NCBI RefSeq assembly: GCF_015206895.1
Contig: NZ_JADEXU010000013.1
Location: 21,319 to 85,318 of the forward strand
Source: Nostoc sp. LEGE 12450
GTDB taxonomy: Bacteria > Cyanobacteriota > Cyanobacteriia > Cyanobacteriales > Nostocaceae
Length of the DNA: 64,000 nucleotides
Direction of reading: 5' to 3'
Shown piece by piece: positions 27,801 to 36,960 of this stretch (positions are counted from its first letter, which is position 1; the number at the start of each line of letters is the position of its first letter). The notes under the pieces are model-generated. The model saw only the letters and a list, made by a program, of their open reading frames with translations. It ran no database searches and was not told the origin of the DNA. Both the position numbers and the translations under genes were made by a program.

Positions 27801-28088
27801 AATGCAGAGTGTATTGCCATCGGTGCTAAAAGTTGTCCGTAGTGCTTCATGACGTTGTACTAACTTTTCCACCGCAGACTGGAAAATTTTGACATCAAGT
27901 TCGCCTTTTAGTCGCAGAGATTGGGACTCGTTATAAGCACAATTGGCAGCATCCCCCATTTGTACAGAAGCCCAGATTTCTTTTTGTGATTCTGTGGCAG
28001 GGGCCGTTAGAAGTAATTCTCCATCTGCAAATGGATCAAAATCAACCGCAGTTAAACTGGATTGGTAATCTACAGGTAATAAGCTCAT
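24807..28088 (-). CDS. NRPS module C-A-T, valine-type
   Basis: A 1093-residue one-module NRPS. The condensation domain (~20-450) has an intact HHIICDG (His160/161). The adenylation domain (~480-1000) has intact core motifs: YTSGSTGQPKG, YKTGDLARYLPDG and NGKVDR. The specificity residues read by eye against GrsA are D-A-F-W-L-G-G-T-F(-K), matching the known valine-type DAFWIGGTFK except for one conservative change. The carrier domain NFFELGGYSLLG is intact. It should condense the beta-amino acyl chain from the PKS with valine. It overlaps the terminal NRPS by 4 bp and follows the acyltransferase gene by 73 bp. Confidence 0.93.
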   Translation of the reverse strand: MSLLPVDYQSSLTAVDFDPFADGELLLTAPATESQKEIWASVQMGDAANCAYNESQSLRLKGELDVKIFQSAVEKLVQRHEALRTTFSTDGNTLCIVASRQIEIPIIDLSNLESQEQQEKLASILQQEVEQPFDLEHGPLFRAKIVKLQAHEHLATLTAHHIICDGWSWAVLMPDLGKLYSGLQQGIVPELEEPDNLSEYAILQEEEADSPEAIATEKYWLEQFADSVPVVDFPSDRPRPPLRTFNAAREDWHLNPELVANLKQLGTKLGCSFMTTLLGGFEVWLHRLTGQNDLIVGIPAAGQAALGQYNLVGHCVNLLPLRSQIDGEKSFSDYLRSRRSAVLDAYDHQQFTFGSLVKKLVLARDSSRIPLVPITFNIDQGLDSDKLPFTGLEVEFFSNPRSFENFELFINATELRGQMTLECQYNTNLFDADTIRHRMAEFETLLLGIVANPNQSIAKLPILPAVEQQLLATWNQTQTDYPQDKCIHQLFEEQVERTPNAVALVFQEQQLTYRELNIRANQLAQYLQTLGVGADVLVGICVDRSLEMVVGLLGILKAGGAYIPLDPGYPQERLAFMLSDTQIKLLLTQKQLIDKLPAHAASVICLDTDWDTINQATPENLISNVKADNLAYVMYTSGSTGQPKGVSVIHQGVVRLVNETNYVSLTNKEVFLQISPISFDASTFEIWGCLLNGGKLIIFPPHTPSLDELGQFIQQYQVTTLWLTAGLFHLIVDEKIDALKPLRQLLAGGDVLSVTHVQKFINTVENCKLINGYGPTESTTFTCCYEITGPLKPGASIPIGRPIANTQVYILDSHLQPVPIGITGELYISGDGLAREYFNRPDLTAERFIANPFSSDTQSRLYKTGDLARYLPDGKIEYLGRIDNQVKVSGFRIELGEIEIALLQYTAVKEAVVIVREDAPGEKVLVGYFVAETGQDSPQIISELRRFLKQQLPEYMVPKIFMALEALPLNANGKVDRRALPKPDSFRPELEANYVAPRTPIEQQIADIWIQVLNIRQVGIYDNFFELGGYSLLGIQVVSRLRQALQVEILMSNLFELPTVADLAERVETLRWATQSVQAADSETADDYEEGEL

Positions 28089-28161
28089 AAAATTCTATTA
28101 TTTTCTCAGTTTATTCAAAGTAAAATTTAATTTTTTCTTGGCAAAGTATTGGCATTTAAAT

Positions 28162-29313
28162 TCATTGTTTAGCCAAGATTGTAGACTTTAAATAATTACG
28201 CATTGGAACCTCTAAAAATCTATATGTCAATGATGCAGCCAATATGATAATCATAAGAAATACTCCTAGAGATGTCAAGGCTTCATATTCTGTGAATCCT
28301 TTGCCAAAAGCATGGTGGAATTTATAAATCCATAATGTTTTTAACAATTCTTGAACAAACCAATGAACCATGTAAATCGAGTAAGATATGGTCCCGAAAT
28401 ACAGCATTAACTGTGAGTTTAAAAATTTTGATATTACACTATTATTGCTGATAGATACAGCTAAAATTAGGATAGAAAAAGCTGGCAAAATTAGCCAATC
28501 ATGAAGACTACGCCAATAAGTCCAGTAGTAATTCATAATCAGAATTATCCAAGTTATAGCTATAATTGCTAGCAAATTAAGATTAAAATATTTTCTATAA
28601 TTACCTCTGCGATAGATTTTATAAGTTATAATGCCGAGTATGCACTCTAGCCCGCATCTAGCTATGGAAGGTATGCCAATAATACTATCTAGATTTCCAC
28701 GGGTAAAAGCGATTATTAGTAATATACTGAAGAGAGCAGAGACATAAATTTTTAAATCATTTTTCTCATTATTTCGTAATAACAAAAATAAGAGAAATGG
28801 AAATATAGAATAAATAACAAATTCTACACTAATTGACCAAGCTGGCTCATTCCAATAAGTATCACACCAAAATAAAGGTGGGCAATTTAAGTCGAACGCT
28901 TGAAGAAGGAAAAAATTAGCAAAAAGGGCAGTTAAATTAAATTTGCCAGTAAAAGCAGAATTATTTAGTAAAAATATTTTTAAAATTTCTAATCCGATAA
29001 ATAGAGATAAAACAAATATATGTAGAGGATAAATTCTGGCAAAACGCGACAATAAATATGAACGATATTTAGATGAATTAACTTTTAATGAAAAATCTTC
29101 AATATAAACGTGGGTCATGATAAAACCACTCAAAATGAAGAAAAAATCAACCCACAAATATCCATTACGAAAAAAATTGCTATATGCTGATAAAGTTGAA
29201 CCAGTTTTAGGTAAAGTGTAATATGAGAAATGATGTACAACAACAACCAAAGCTGCAATACCGCGCAGAGCAGTGAGCGAATTGATTTGGTTATACATTG
29301 ATATTTTTGGCAT
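28162..29313 (-). CDS. Membrane acyltransferase-3 family (OafA/NodX-like)
   Basis: A 383-residue integral membrane protein with about ten hydrophobic helices. It begins with the family signature SLTALRGIAALVVVVHHFSYY, which carries the R-x10-H residues of acyltransferase-3 enzymes. Later regions include FFILSGFIMTHVY and YSIYMVHWFVQELL, ending in RFLEVPMR. Such enzymes move acetyl or other acyl groups onto sugars, lipids, peptides or antibiotics at the membrane. It lies inside the operon between the PKS and the C-A-T NRPS, so acylation of a free amine or hydroxyl of the product is inferred. A decayed second copy lies just upstream of the operon at 36690-36960. Confidence 0.9.
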   Translation of the reverse strand: MPKISMYNQINSLTALRGIAALVVVVHHFSYYTLPKTGSTLSAYSNFFRNGYLWVDFFFILSGFIMTHVYIEDFSLKVNSSKYRSYLLSRFARIYPLHIFVLSLFIGLEILKIFLLNNSAFTGKFNLTALFANFFLLQAFDLNCPPLFWCDTYWNEPAWSISVEFVIYSIFPFLLFLLLRNNEKNDLKIYVSALFSILLIIAFTRGNLDSIIGIPSIARCGLECILGIITYKIYRRGNYRKYFNLNLLAIIAITWIILIMNYYWTYWRSLHDWLILPAFSILILAVSISNNSVISKFLNSQLMLYFGTISYSIYMVHWFVQELLKTLWIYKFHHAFGKGFTEYEALTSLGVFLMIIILAASLTYRFLEVPMRNYLKSTILAKQ

Positions 29314-29678
29314 TGAATTATCTCAAGAATATAAACAGTTAGATATTTTTAGGATAATATTGATGGTTTTATGGGATTTTTGAAATACAAGTTGTTCACC
29401 CGATTATAGTTTTGGTGGGCATTGACCACGCTATTTATAAAAATCATTTTGTTATATCAAATCTGTCAAAAGTTAGCTTTTAATTTCTACTATGATCTGA
29501 TTAAGACTTACTTGAACCAGGTTTAAGTACATTATCAGTTAATATAAAAGCCCTAATCGATGAGTATTTAATATTTGCAAATACAGTGAATTTTTGGTGT
29601 TGCTGAATTGGAGTAGGAATTGACATTTTTTGATATGACTTCATACTTGCAATCAGCAACGCCAATTTTTTAAAGCAC
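29314..29678. other. Non-coding gap inside the operon
   Basis: 365 bp between the PKS and the acyltransferase gene, with no supported gene. It could hold an internal promoter for the downstream genes or only decayed sequence. A short motif, cagcaacgccaattt, at about 29657 also occurs at 37522. Confidence 0.4.
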
Positions 29679-32600
29679 TTAGGAAACACTTGCAACTTGT
29701 AAATACTTCCCAGGTCGCTCAATATCGGGGATATACCAAGCGGGGTTGCCTTGGGGATCTCGCCCTAATTTGGCATTAGGTTGCGGAGGACGATTACGTA
29801 GGCTGTTATTGGTAACTTCGCTGTTTGTTACTTCTATGGGCGGTGCAGACAAAAAGCCAGCAGACTGCATTTCGGCAATACTTTCTTTAAAGGCTGCCAT
29901 TACAAAAGCTAGATCGGCTTCGGAATGGGCTGTTGTCAAGAAGCAAGGACGGTGATCCCAAGTATGCACTCCCTTATCCCGCAGTAAATAAAATAGTAAG
30001 TCTCCATAAGGAAACTCTGGTGCAGATTTCACCATAAATAGGGAGCCGAAGTTATAAGCTGTATACGGAGCCTGAACTTTCTGGAAATAGCCCATAAGTT
30101 CCGCTACAAACTTATCGGTTCTTGCATTGAGATTTTGCTGCAAGCTGGGGCCACTCTGTTTTAAATGTTGAAGTACTGCTTTGGCGGCTGCTAGTGCTAA
30201 AGGATGGCGGACAAAAGTTCCGGCAAAGTAAGTTACACCAACTTCTGGAACTGAGTCATCCCCAAACTGCCAAAATCCACCATCTAAAGCATCCATATAT
30301 TGTGATTTCCCAGCAATGACTCCAATCGGTAGTCCACCGCCCACAATCTTGCCGTAGGTTGCTATATCAGCTTTGATACCAAAATGTGCCTGAGCGCCAC
30401 CTGGATGAATTCTAAATCCGGTAACGATTTCGTCAAAAATTAGAGCAATACCAGCTTCTTCCGTGAAATCACGTAATTGCTGAAGGAATTCCTTGGGCTG
30501 GTATTCAGGGCGACGGCTTTGCACAGATTCAACCATCACTGCTGCTAACTCATCAGCCCGGCTTCTAAGGATTTCTAGAGACTCAGGTGAATCGTAGTCC
30601 ACCACCAAAATGTTCTCTACCATTTCCGGTGGAATACCGGGAGCAGCCGGAATTGACCGGAGTTTTTTTGTCCCCCGAACAATTACTTCATCCAAAATAC
30701 CGTGATAAGCTCCAGAAAAGATAGCGATTAAGTTACGCCCTGTGATGGTGCGTGCCATCCGCATCGCTCCCAAAACCGCTTCCGAACCTGTGTTGCAAAA
30801 GGCTGCTCGGTCAAAGTTGGTCAACTCACACATCAGCTTTGCCACTTCTCCAACTAAGGGAGTCTGCGGCCCAATTTCCATGCCTAGTTTCAGTTGCGCT
30901 TCTATTGCTTCGGTAATGAAAGGTGGCGACCAACCAAACAAATTCAAACCAAAGCCATTGCTTAAATCGACATATTCATTGCCATCAAGATCCCAAAGTT
31001 TAGAACCCGATGAACGAGACGCTACGATGGGATAAACCATCTCTTTCATCGTCGGGTTAAAACCAGAAACAGTTCTTGGATCTGCTAGATAAGGACGATG
31101 GGATTGAGTATATTCTTTGGATTTTTTAGTCCGTTGTGTGTATCTTTGAATAATTTTGTCTAGATAAGTGCGTTGTTGCGTTGTCAGAGTTTTAGTCTGG
31201 GTTTTTTCAATTCGAGCAGCCGCACCAAATGCCTTTTTAGCACCATTTGATTCCGTGTCTACCGATGCAGGTGATTCTTTGCTGGTTTGAGTTGCTGGGA
31301 TAGATACGGCGTTTTGTGGTTTGACACCATTATTTTGAGGTGTCGCCGCAGGTACGACTGGGATTGTTACAGGTTGACTGTTGTTACCCAATAATGCCAA
31401 TTGCTGACTCATGATTTGTAGCTGCTGATTAATCACATTTTCGAAGAAACTGGATGCAGCAGGTTGGGGAGAAATCTGAGGTGCAGATCCATTTGTATGA
31501 ACTTCATGCACTACCAAAGTGGGTGATGTGGTTGCAGGTGCTGGTAATGGTACTTCTGGAATGGGTTCTGCAACGGTTTCTGTTAATCCTAATGCGGATA
31601 AAGTTTCGGGAGACAAGGCTGGATTGATAAAGTCAGCTAGTGTTCCTAAATTGGGGTAAATTTCTAGTAACTGCCTTAGTGTTACCTTTACTTGAAATTT
31701 TTTCTTTAACGCTAGCCCCACTTGAGTCAGTGATAAAGAATCTAATCCCATTTCTAAAAATGTTGTCGAATCGTCAACACTAGCGATTTCCAATCCTGAT
31801 GTTTCTTCGATAATTTCTTTTAGCAGAGGAATAAGCTTTTGCTGAGGAGATTTTGTCATATCTTGGGTATTTTCTAACTGGGGATTTGAAGGTTTGGGAG
31901 TTGCTGTGCGATTGGGATGAGGTAAAGGATCAATCCAGAAGCGTTGGCGTTCAAAGGGATAGGTAGGCAGAGGAATTCGTTGTCGCGTTTCCCTTTGATA
32001 GAAGTTGCTCCAGTCAATAGATACTCCTGCTAGCCACAGTTGTCCTACTGCCTTGAGTAATGCTGTCCATTCAGCTTCGTTCTCAGCGTTATCGCCCAGA
32101 GAAGCGATCGCTATCTGTTGTTTAATATCTTTTGCTTGTTGGCGGGCTAGGGTCGTAGTTGTGATTCGCGGCCCAACTTCTAACAGTACGCGTTCTGGCT
32201 GCTGCCATAAGGTTTGTATACCCTCCGCAAATCGCACAGTCTGACGTAAATGTCTAGCCCAATACATCGGATCAGTTGCTTGCTGGGCTGTAATCCAGTC
32301 GGCGGTAACTGTGGAAACAAAGGGAATTTGAGGAGGTGATAATTTAACTTTCCTAACTACCTCAGCGAAGGGGGCTATGATGTCATCCATCATTGGGGAA
32401 TGGAAAGCGTGGGAAGTGTGTAAACGGCGACAGACAACTTCTTCGCTTTCTAGTTGTTTTTGCAGAGCCGCGATCGCTTCTGTTGGCCCAGAAACTACAC
32501 ACAGGGAAGGGCCGTTAATTGCGGCGATCGCTAATTCTGGACTCAATCGCGGCTCTACCTCTTTGGCTGGTAAGCGCACTGAGAGCATGGCCCCTTGTGG

Positions 32601-34595
32601 TAAGTCCCACATGAAGCGACCGCGATTCGCAACTAACATCAGTGCATCTTCTAAGGTGAATACACCCGCAATACAGGCGGCGACAAATTCGCCAATGCTG
32701 TGACCAATCATCGCTTGGGGCTTGACTCCCCAACTTTGCCACAGTTGCGCTAAAGCGTATTCAATGACGAATAATGCTGGTTGAGTAAAGCAGGTTTGCC
32801 GTAGGGCGATAGCGGCAGTTTCGCGATCGCTTGGCGCGGGATATATAATTTTTCGTAAATCACCGCCCAGTAATGGTTTAAGGATTTCTGCACATTCATC
32901 TACTACCTCCTGAAACACAGGTTCACGGTTGTAGAGATTCAGTCCCATATCCACATATTGCGACCCTTGTCCGGGGAACATGAAGGCAACAGCTGGATTA
33001 CGGATTTCTGTATGGCGGGTATTTACTTGATTGGGATCTAAAAATTGTAACGCTGCGATCGCATCTGTGATGTCGTGACAAACTACACTACGTCGATAAT
33101 TTAAGGCTTTGCGCCCTCGCTGTAGGGTATAAGCTACATCGGCTAAGTTAATTTCAGCATTGTACTGGAGATGTTGCTGCAAATTTGCTGTTGCAGCTTC
33201 TAAGGCTGTACTAGTTTTTGCCGAGAGCAACAATAGCTGCTGTGGACGAGAAGATCCAGAATTTTGAATTTGTGGCGCTTCTTCCAGCACAATATGAGCA
33301 TTAGTCCCGCCGACACCAAAAGAACTTACACCGGCTCGTCGCGGAGTTTCACCTTCTGGCCATTCAGCTAGTTTGGTATTTACATAGAAAGGGCTATTGG
33401 CAAAATCAATCTTGGGATTGGGAGCCTCAAAATTTAAGCTAGGTGGAATCTTTTTATAATGCAGGGCAAGAACGGTTTTAATTAATCCTGCTACCCCAGC
33501 CGCCGCAACTAAATGTCCGACATTGCTTTTCAGAGAGCCGATCGCACAAAATTGTTTAGCATCTGTATGCACACGAAATGCTTGCGTCAGCGCTTCAATT
33601 TCAATGGGGTCGCCTAAAGGTGTGGCTGTACCGTGAGCTTCAATATAAGAGATGGTTTCTGGATGGAAGTTGGCATAAGCTTGCGCCATTGCAACGGCTT
33701 CTGCTTGTCCGTCTACGCTAGGAGCCGTAAAGCTTACTTTATCAGCACCATCATTATTAATACCTGAACCACGAATTACGGCATAGATGCGATCGCCTTC
33801 ATTGAGTGCATCTTCTAAACGCTTGAGGACAACTATTCCTGCACCATTGTTGAACATTGTACCCTGAGCGCTGGCATCAAAGGGACGACAATGACCATCT
33901 CCAGACAGCATACTGCCTTCTTGAGCCATATAACCGCTATTTTGAGGTGTAGTCATAGATACACCACCAGCTAAAGCCATATCGCACTGATAGCTGCTTA
34001 AGGCTTGGCAAGCTTGAATAATTGCTACTAAAGAAGTAGAGCAAGCTGTATTAACACTGACAGCCGGGCCTTTCAGGTTGAGCTTGTAAGCAGCACGGGT
34101 GGTTAAAAAGTCTTTTTCATTTGCTAACATCGTCTGGAACTCGCCGATGCGATCGACAATTTCCATGCGTCCAGAAATATGGTTGGCAAAATAAGTATTT
34201 TGACCACAACCAGCGTATAAACCAATCAAACCATCGAAAGATTCTGATTCATAACCAGCATTTTCTAGAGCTTCATAAACCAACTCTAGAAAAACTCTAG
34301 CTTGTGGGTCCATAACCACAGCTTCCATTGGATTAATGCCAAAGAAGGCAGCATCAAAAGTTTCTCCCCCAGGAATGATTCCTCTAGCTTTTACATAACT
34401 GGGATCTTTGCAAAGGTTCGGGTCAATGCTGGGATCTAATTCCTCATCTTGAAAAAAAGTCGTTGACTCTAATCCCTCACACAGATTGCGCCAAAACTCA
34501 TCGACATTGCCAGCGCCAGGAAATCTTCCTACCATGCCGATAATGGCAACACCATCAATAGGATCTTGGTTATCTGAGGTTTGCATATTTACCAT
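29679..34595 (-). CDS. PKS with aminotransferase: KS-AT-ACP-AMT
   Basis: A 1638-residue type I PKS module. The ketosynthase (12-435) has nucleophile Cys185 in NTACSTS. The acyltransferase has Ser633 in GHSIGE and HAFHS, the malonyl-type signature. The ACP has Ser953 in GLDSLSL. The C-terminal ~440 residues are a class III, GSA-type PLP aminotransferase, with NTGSEAV, FDEIVTGFR and the PLP lysine Lys1416 in YGKIVGGG. There is no KR, DH or ER. The same KS-AT-ACP-AMT logic is known from mycosubtilin/iturin synthases and microcystin McyE, where the beta-keto group becomes a beta-amine. The start is 3 bp after the A-T NRPS stop; an ATG at 34586 is an alternative. It extends a starter amino acid by one malonate and aminates it. 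Confidence 0.95.
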   Translation of the reverse strand: MVNMQTSDNQDPIDGVAIIGMVGRFPGAGNVDEFWRNLCEGLESTTFFQDEELDPSIDPNLCKDPSYVKARGIIPGGETFDAAFFGINPMEAVVMDPQARVFLELVYEALENAGYESESFDGLIGLYAGCGQNTYFANHISGRMEIVDRIGEFQTMLANEKDFLTTRAAYKLNLKGPAVSVNTACSTSLVAIIQACQALSSYQCDMALAGGVSMTTPQNSGYMAQEGSMLSGDGHCRPFDASAQGTMFNNGAGIVVLKRLEDALNEGDRIYAVIRGSGINNDGADKVSFTAPSVDGQAEAVAMAQAYANFHPETISYIEAHGTATPLGDPIEIEALTQAFRVHTDAKQFCAIGSLKSNVGHLVAAAGVAGLIKTVLALHYKKIPPSLNFEAPNPKIDFANSPFYVNTKLAEWPEGETPRRAGVSSFGVGGTNAHIVLEEAPQIQNSGSSRPQQLLLLSAKTSTALEAATANLQQHLQYNAEINLADVAYTLQRGRKALNYRRSVVCHDITDAIAALQFLDPNQVNTRHTEIRNPAVAFMFPGQGSQYVDMGLNLYNREPVFQEVVDECAEILKPLLGGDLRKIIYPAPSDRETAAIALRQTCFTQPALFVIEYALAQLWQSWGVKPQAMIGHSIGEFVAACIAGVFTLEDALMLVANRGRFMWDLPQGAMLSVRLPAKEVEPRLSPELAIAAINGPSLCVVSGPTEAIAALQKQLESEEVVCRRLHTSHAFHSPMMDDIIAPFAEVVRKVKLSPPQIPFVSTVTADWITAQQATDPMYWARHLRQTVRFAEGIQTLWQQPERVLLEVGPRITTTTLARQQAKDIKQQIAIASLGDNAENEAEWTALLKAVGQLWLAGVSIDWSNFYQRETRQRIPLPTYPFERQRFWIDPLPHPNRTATPKPSNPQLENTQDMTKSPQQKLIPLLKEIIEETSGLEIASVDDSTTFLEMGLDSLSLTQVGLALKKKFQVKVTLRQLLEIYPNLGTLADFINPALSPETLSALGLTETVAEPIPEVPLPAPATTSPTLVVHEVHTNGSAPQISPQPAASSFFENVINQQLQIMSQQLALLGNNSQPVTIPVVPAATPQNNGVKPQNAVSIPATQTSKESPASVDTESNGAKKAFGAAARIEKTQTKTLTTQQRTYLDKIIQRYTQRTKKSKEYTQSHRPYLADPRTVSGFNPTMKEMVYPIVASRSSGSKLWDLDGNEYVDLSNGFGLNLFGWSPPFITEAIEAQLKLGMEIGPQTPLVGEVAKLMCELTNFDRAAFCNTGSEAVLGAMRMARTITGRNLIAIFSGAYHGILDEVIVRGTKKLRSIPAAPGIPPEMVENILVVDYDSPESLEILRSRADELAAVMVESVQSRRPEYQPKEFLQQLRDFTEEAGIALIFDEIVTGFRIHPGGAQAHFGIKADIATYGKIVGGGLPIGVIAGKSQYMDALDGGFWQFGDDSVPEVGVTYFAGTFVRHPLALAAAKAVLQHLKQSGPSLQQNLNARTDKFVAELMGYFQKVQAPYTAYNFGSLFMVKSAPEFPYGDLLFYLLRDKGVHTWDHRPCFLTTAHSEADLAFVMAAFKESIAEMQSAGFLSAPPIEVTNSEVTNNSLRNRPPQPNAKLGRDPQGNPAWYIPDIERPGKYLQVASVS

Positions 34596-34598
34596 TGC

Positions 34599-36629
34599 TT
34601 AAACACCTTGTTGATGATTACGGCGACGAGCTTGGGCTGCTTGTTGGCGTTGAGCGCGATTTTGCAGCTTGTCATGAGACGGTTGGCTGTTCTGGTTTGA
34701 ATGCAAATATTTTGCTAAAGAGCCAATCGTTGAATACTGAAATAGCTTTACAGCAGGTAGTTCAATACCAAGTTCCTGTTTGACTCGCGCAGCAACTTGC
34801 AGAATTGAGATTGAAGTTCCTCCTAAATCAAAGAAATTATCATCAATCCCAACGCGATCGATTTTGAGCAGTTCGGATAAAATACCTGCAAGCAGACGCT
34901 CTAAATCGGTTTGGGGAGTAATATAAGCTTGTTCCAGTTGTGGACGTTCTCTACTTGGTGCTGGCAATTTATGTCTATCTACTTTGCCATTTGCAGTCAA
35001 AGGCAGTGACTCTAACATCACAAACGCTGATGGCACCATGTAATGAGGTAGTTGCTGCTGTAAAAAACTACGTAAATTATTGTGTGTATATTTGCTGTTA
35101 TAGTGAGGAACAATATAAGCAGTCAACTGCTTTTCACCTGTTTCATCCTGACGAGCTAAAACAACAATTTCCCGAACATCAGGATGTTGTGCAATCTCCC
35201 GCTCAATTTCGCCTAGTTCAATTCGGAAACCGCGAATTTTTACCTGATTGTCAATCCGACCTAAAAACTCGATATTGCCATCTGGAAGATAACGAGCTAA
35301 ATCTCCGGTTTTGTAAAGGCGGGTTATTAAATTGCTATCAAATGAGTGAGAAATAAATTTTTCGCCAGTCAATTCGGGGCGATTCAAATACCCTCTAGCT
35401 AATCCATCTCCAGCAATGTACAATTCGCCAATTTCTCCAATTGCTACTGCTTGAAAGTTGTTGTCTAATATATAAACTTGGGTATTAGCAATTGGGCGAC
35501 CAATAGGAATAGATACACCTGGTTGCAGTGGCGCTGTTATCAGATGACAGCAGGTAAAAGTTGTATTCTCAGTTGGCCCATAACCATTAATTAGCCGACA
35601 GTTCTCTACTGTTTGGAGAAACTTCTGTACATGGGGAACAGATAAGACATCGCCACCCGCTAAAAGTTGACGCAAAGATTTTAACGCATCAATTTTTTCA
35701 TCCACTATGAGATGGAATAAGCCGGCTGTCAGCCAAAGAGTAGTGACTTGATATTGTTGAATAATCTGCCCTAATTCTTCTAATGATGGTGTATGAGGAG
35801 GGCAAATTACTAGTTGCCCACCGTTAAGTAAGCAACCCCAAATTTCAAAAGTTGAAGCGTCGAAGGAAATAGGAGCAAGTTGCAGAATTATTTCTTCAGC
35901 CGTGAGGTGAGCATAATTAGTTTCTTTAACCAACCTAACTACACCACGATGGATAATGCTAACCCCTTTGGGTGTACCTGTAGAACCTGATGTATACATG
36001 ACATAAGCCAAGTTTTCAGCAGTGACGTTAGTGCTTAGGTTCTCTTTTTTATTTTGGGCGATTGTATGCCAATCTGCATCTAGGCAAATTACAAATGCTG
36101 TATGAGTAGGTAATTTAGCAACTAGTTCTTTTTGAGTTAATAGTATAGATACCTGGGTATCTAATAGCATAAAAGCTAAACGTTCTTGTGGATACCCTGG
36201 ATCTAGTGGTACATAAGCTCCACCCGCTTTGAGGATAGCTAAAAGTGCTACAACCATTTCTAAGGAGCGCTCTATGCAGATACCTACAAGAGTTTCTGCT
36301 CCTATACCTAATGTTTGTAGATATTGTGCCAGTTGATTAGCACGACTATTCAAATCTCTATAGGTGAGATGCTGATTATTAAAGATTAATGCTACAGCAT
36401 CAGGTGTTTTCTCAACCTGTGCTTCAAACAACTGATGAATACACGCTTGTTGAGGATAATCTGTTTGAGTCTTATTCCACTCGATGAGTAGGTCTTTTTC
36501 GGATTTTTTCAAGATAGGTAATGTTAAATTATATCGTTCTGAGTTATTATCTGATGATAATGATGTTTGACACTCAGTTACCAAAAATTGATTTTTATTT
36601 TTAGCTAATGAATCAGTTATTGCTTTCAT
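34599..36629 (-). CDS. NRPS loading module A-T, valine-type
   Basis: A 676-residue initiation NRPS from the ATG at 36629 (a TTG five codons upstream is less likely). There is no condensation domain; residues ~35-50 resemble only the linker that normally follows one. The adenylation domain (~50-555) has YTSGSTGTPKG, YKTGDLARYLPDG and NGKVDR intact. The specificity residues read D-A-F-W-L-G-G-T-F, the same valine-type set as in the 24807-28088 module, and the two A domains share long near-identical stretches. The carrier domain NFFDLGGTSISIL is intact. It is the first gene of the operon and should load valine for the adjacent KS. Confidence 0.92.
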   Translation of the reverse strand: MKAITDSLAKNKNQFLVTECQTSLSSDNNSERYNLTLPILKKSEKDLLIEWNKTQTDYPQQACIHQLFEAQVEKTPDAVALIFNNQHLTYRDLNSRANQLAQYLQTLGIGAETLVGICIERSLEMVVALLAILKAGGAYVPLDPGYPQERLAFMLLDTQVSILLTQKELVAKLPTHTAFVICLDADWHTIAQNKKENLSTNVTAENLAYVMYTSGSTGTPKGVSIIHRGVVRLVKETNYAHLTAEEIILQLAPISFDASTFEIWGCLLNGGQLVICPPHTPSLEELGQIIQQYQVTTLWLTAGLFHLIVDEKIDALKSLRQLLAGGDVLSVPHVQKFLQTVENCRLINGYGPTENTTFTCCHLITAPLQPGVSIPIGRPIANTQVYILDNNFQAVAIGEIGELYIAGDGLARGYLNRPELTGEKFISHSFDSNLITRLYKTGDLARYLPDGNIEFLGRIDNQVKIRGFRIELGEIEREIAQHPDVREIVVLARQDETGEKQLTAYIVPHYNSKYTHNNLRSFLQQQLPHYMVPSAFVMLESLPLTANGKVDRHKLPAPSRERPQLEQAYITPQTDLERLLAGILSELLKIDRVGIDDNFFDLGGTSISILQVAARVKQELGIELPAVKLFQYSTIGSLAKYLHSNQNSQPSHDKLQNRAQRQQAAQARRRNHQQGV

Positions 36630-36689
36630 ATTTAATTTCCGCAAAAAATATATCTTTTTGCAAAACTTGTAGTTTTTAAGTAGTGCTGC

Positions 36690-36960
36690 ATTTTTAACTC
36701 GACAGATGTCAACTTTAACGATGCAGCTAATGTTACTACTAAACTATACAAAACCAGAATTATTACTGAGTGAAAAATACTAAGGTTTGTTCTAAAATTC
36801 ATATTGAGAGATACTTTTATATAGATATAGATTTTTGGATAAACCAGTAAACTATGTAAGTTGAGTAGGATATTGTTTCGAGATAAAGAAGTAACGATGA
36901 ATTATGATGTCTGAAAACTAAATATAGCTCCAACACCACGCAAATTTTGTTTAAATACTA
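36690..36960 (-). pseudogene. Decayed acyltransferase-3 gene copy
   Basis: Minus-strand reading gives fragments matching the operon's own acyltransferase: STYIVYWFIQK against its IYMVHWFVQE, TLAASLKL..V against ILAASLTYRFLEV, and near 36930 a piece matching its N-terminal ALRGIAAL region at the DNA level. Stops, frame changes and loss of most of the middle show a dead gene. It sits immediately upstream of the A-T NRPS. Confidence 0.6.

Noticed and set aside
29501..29722. 73-codon frame overlapping the PKS 3' end
   Set aside because: No ribosome-binding site or family features and it overlaps the PKS end.
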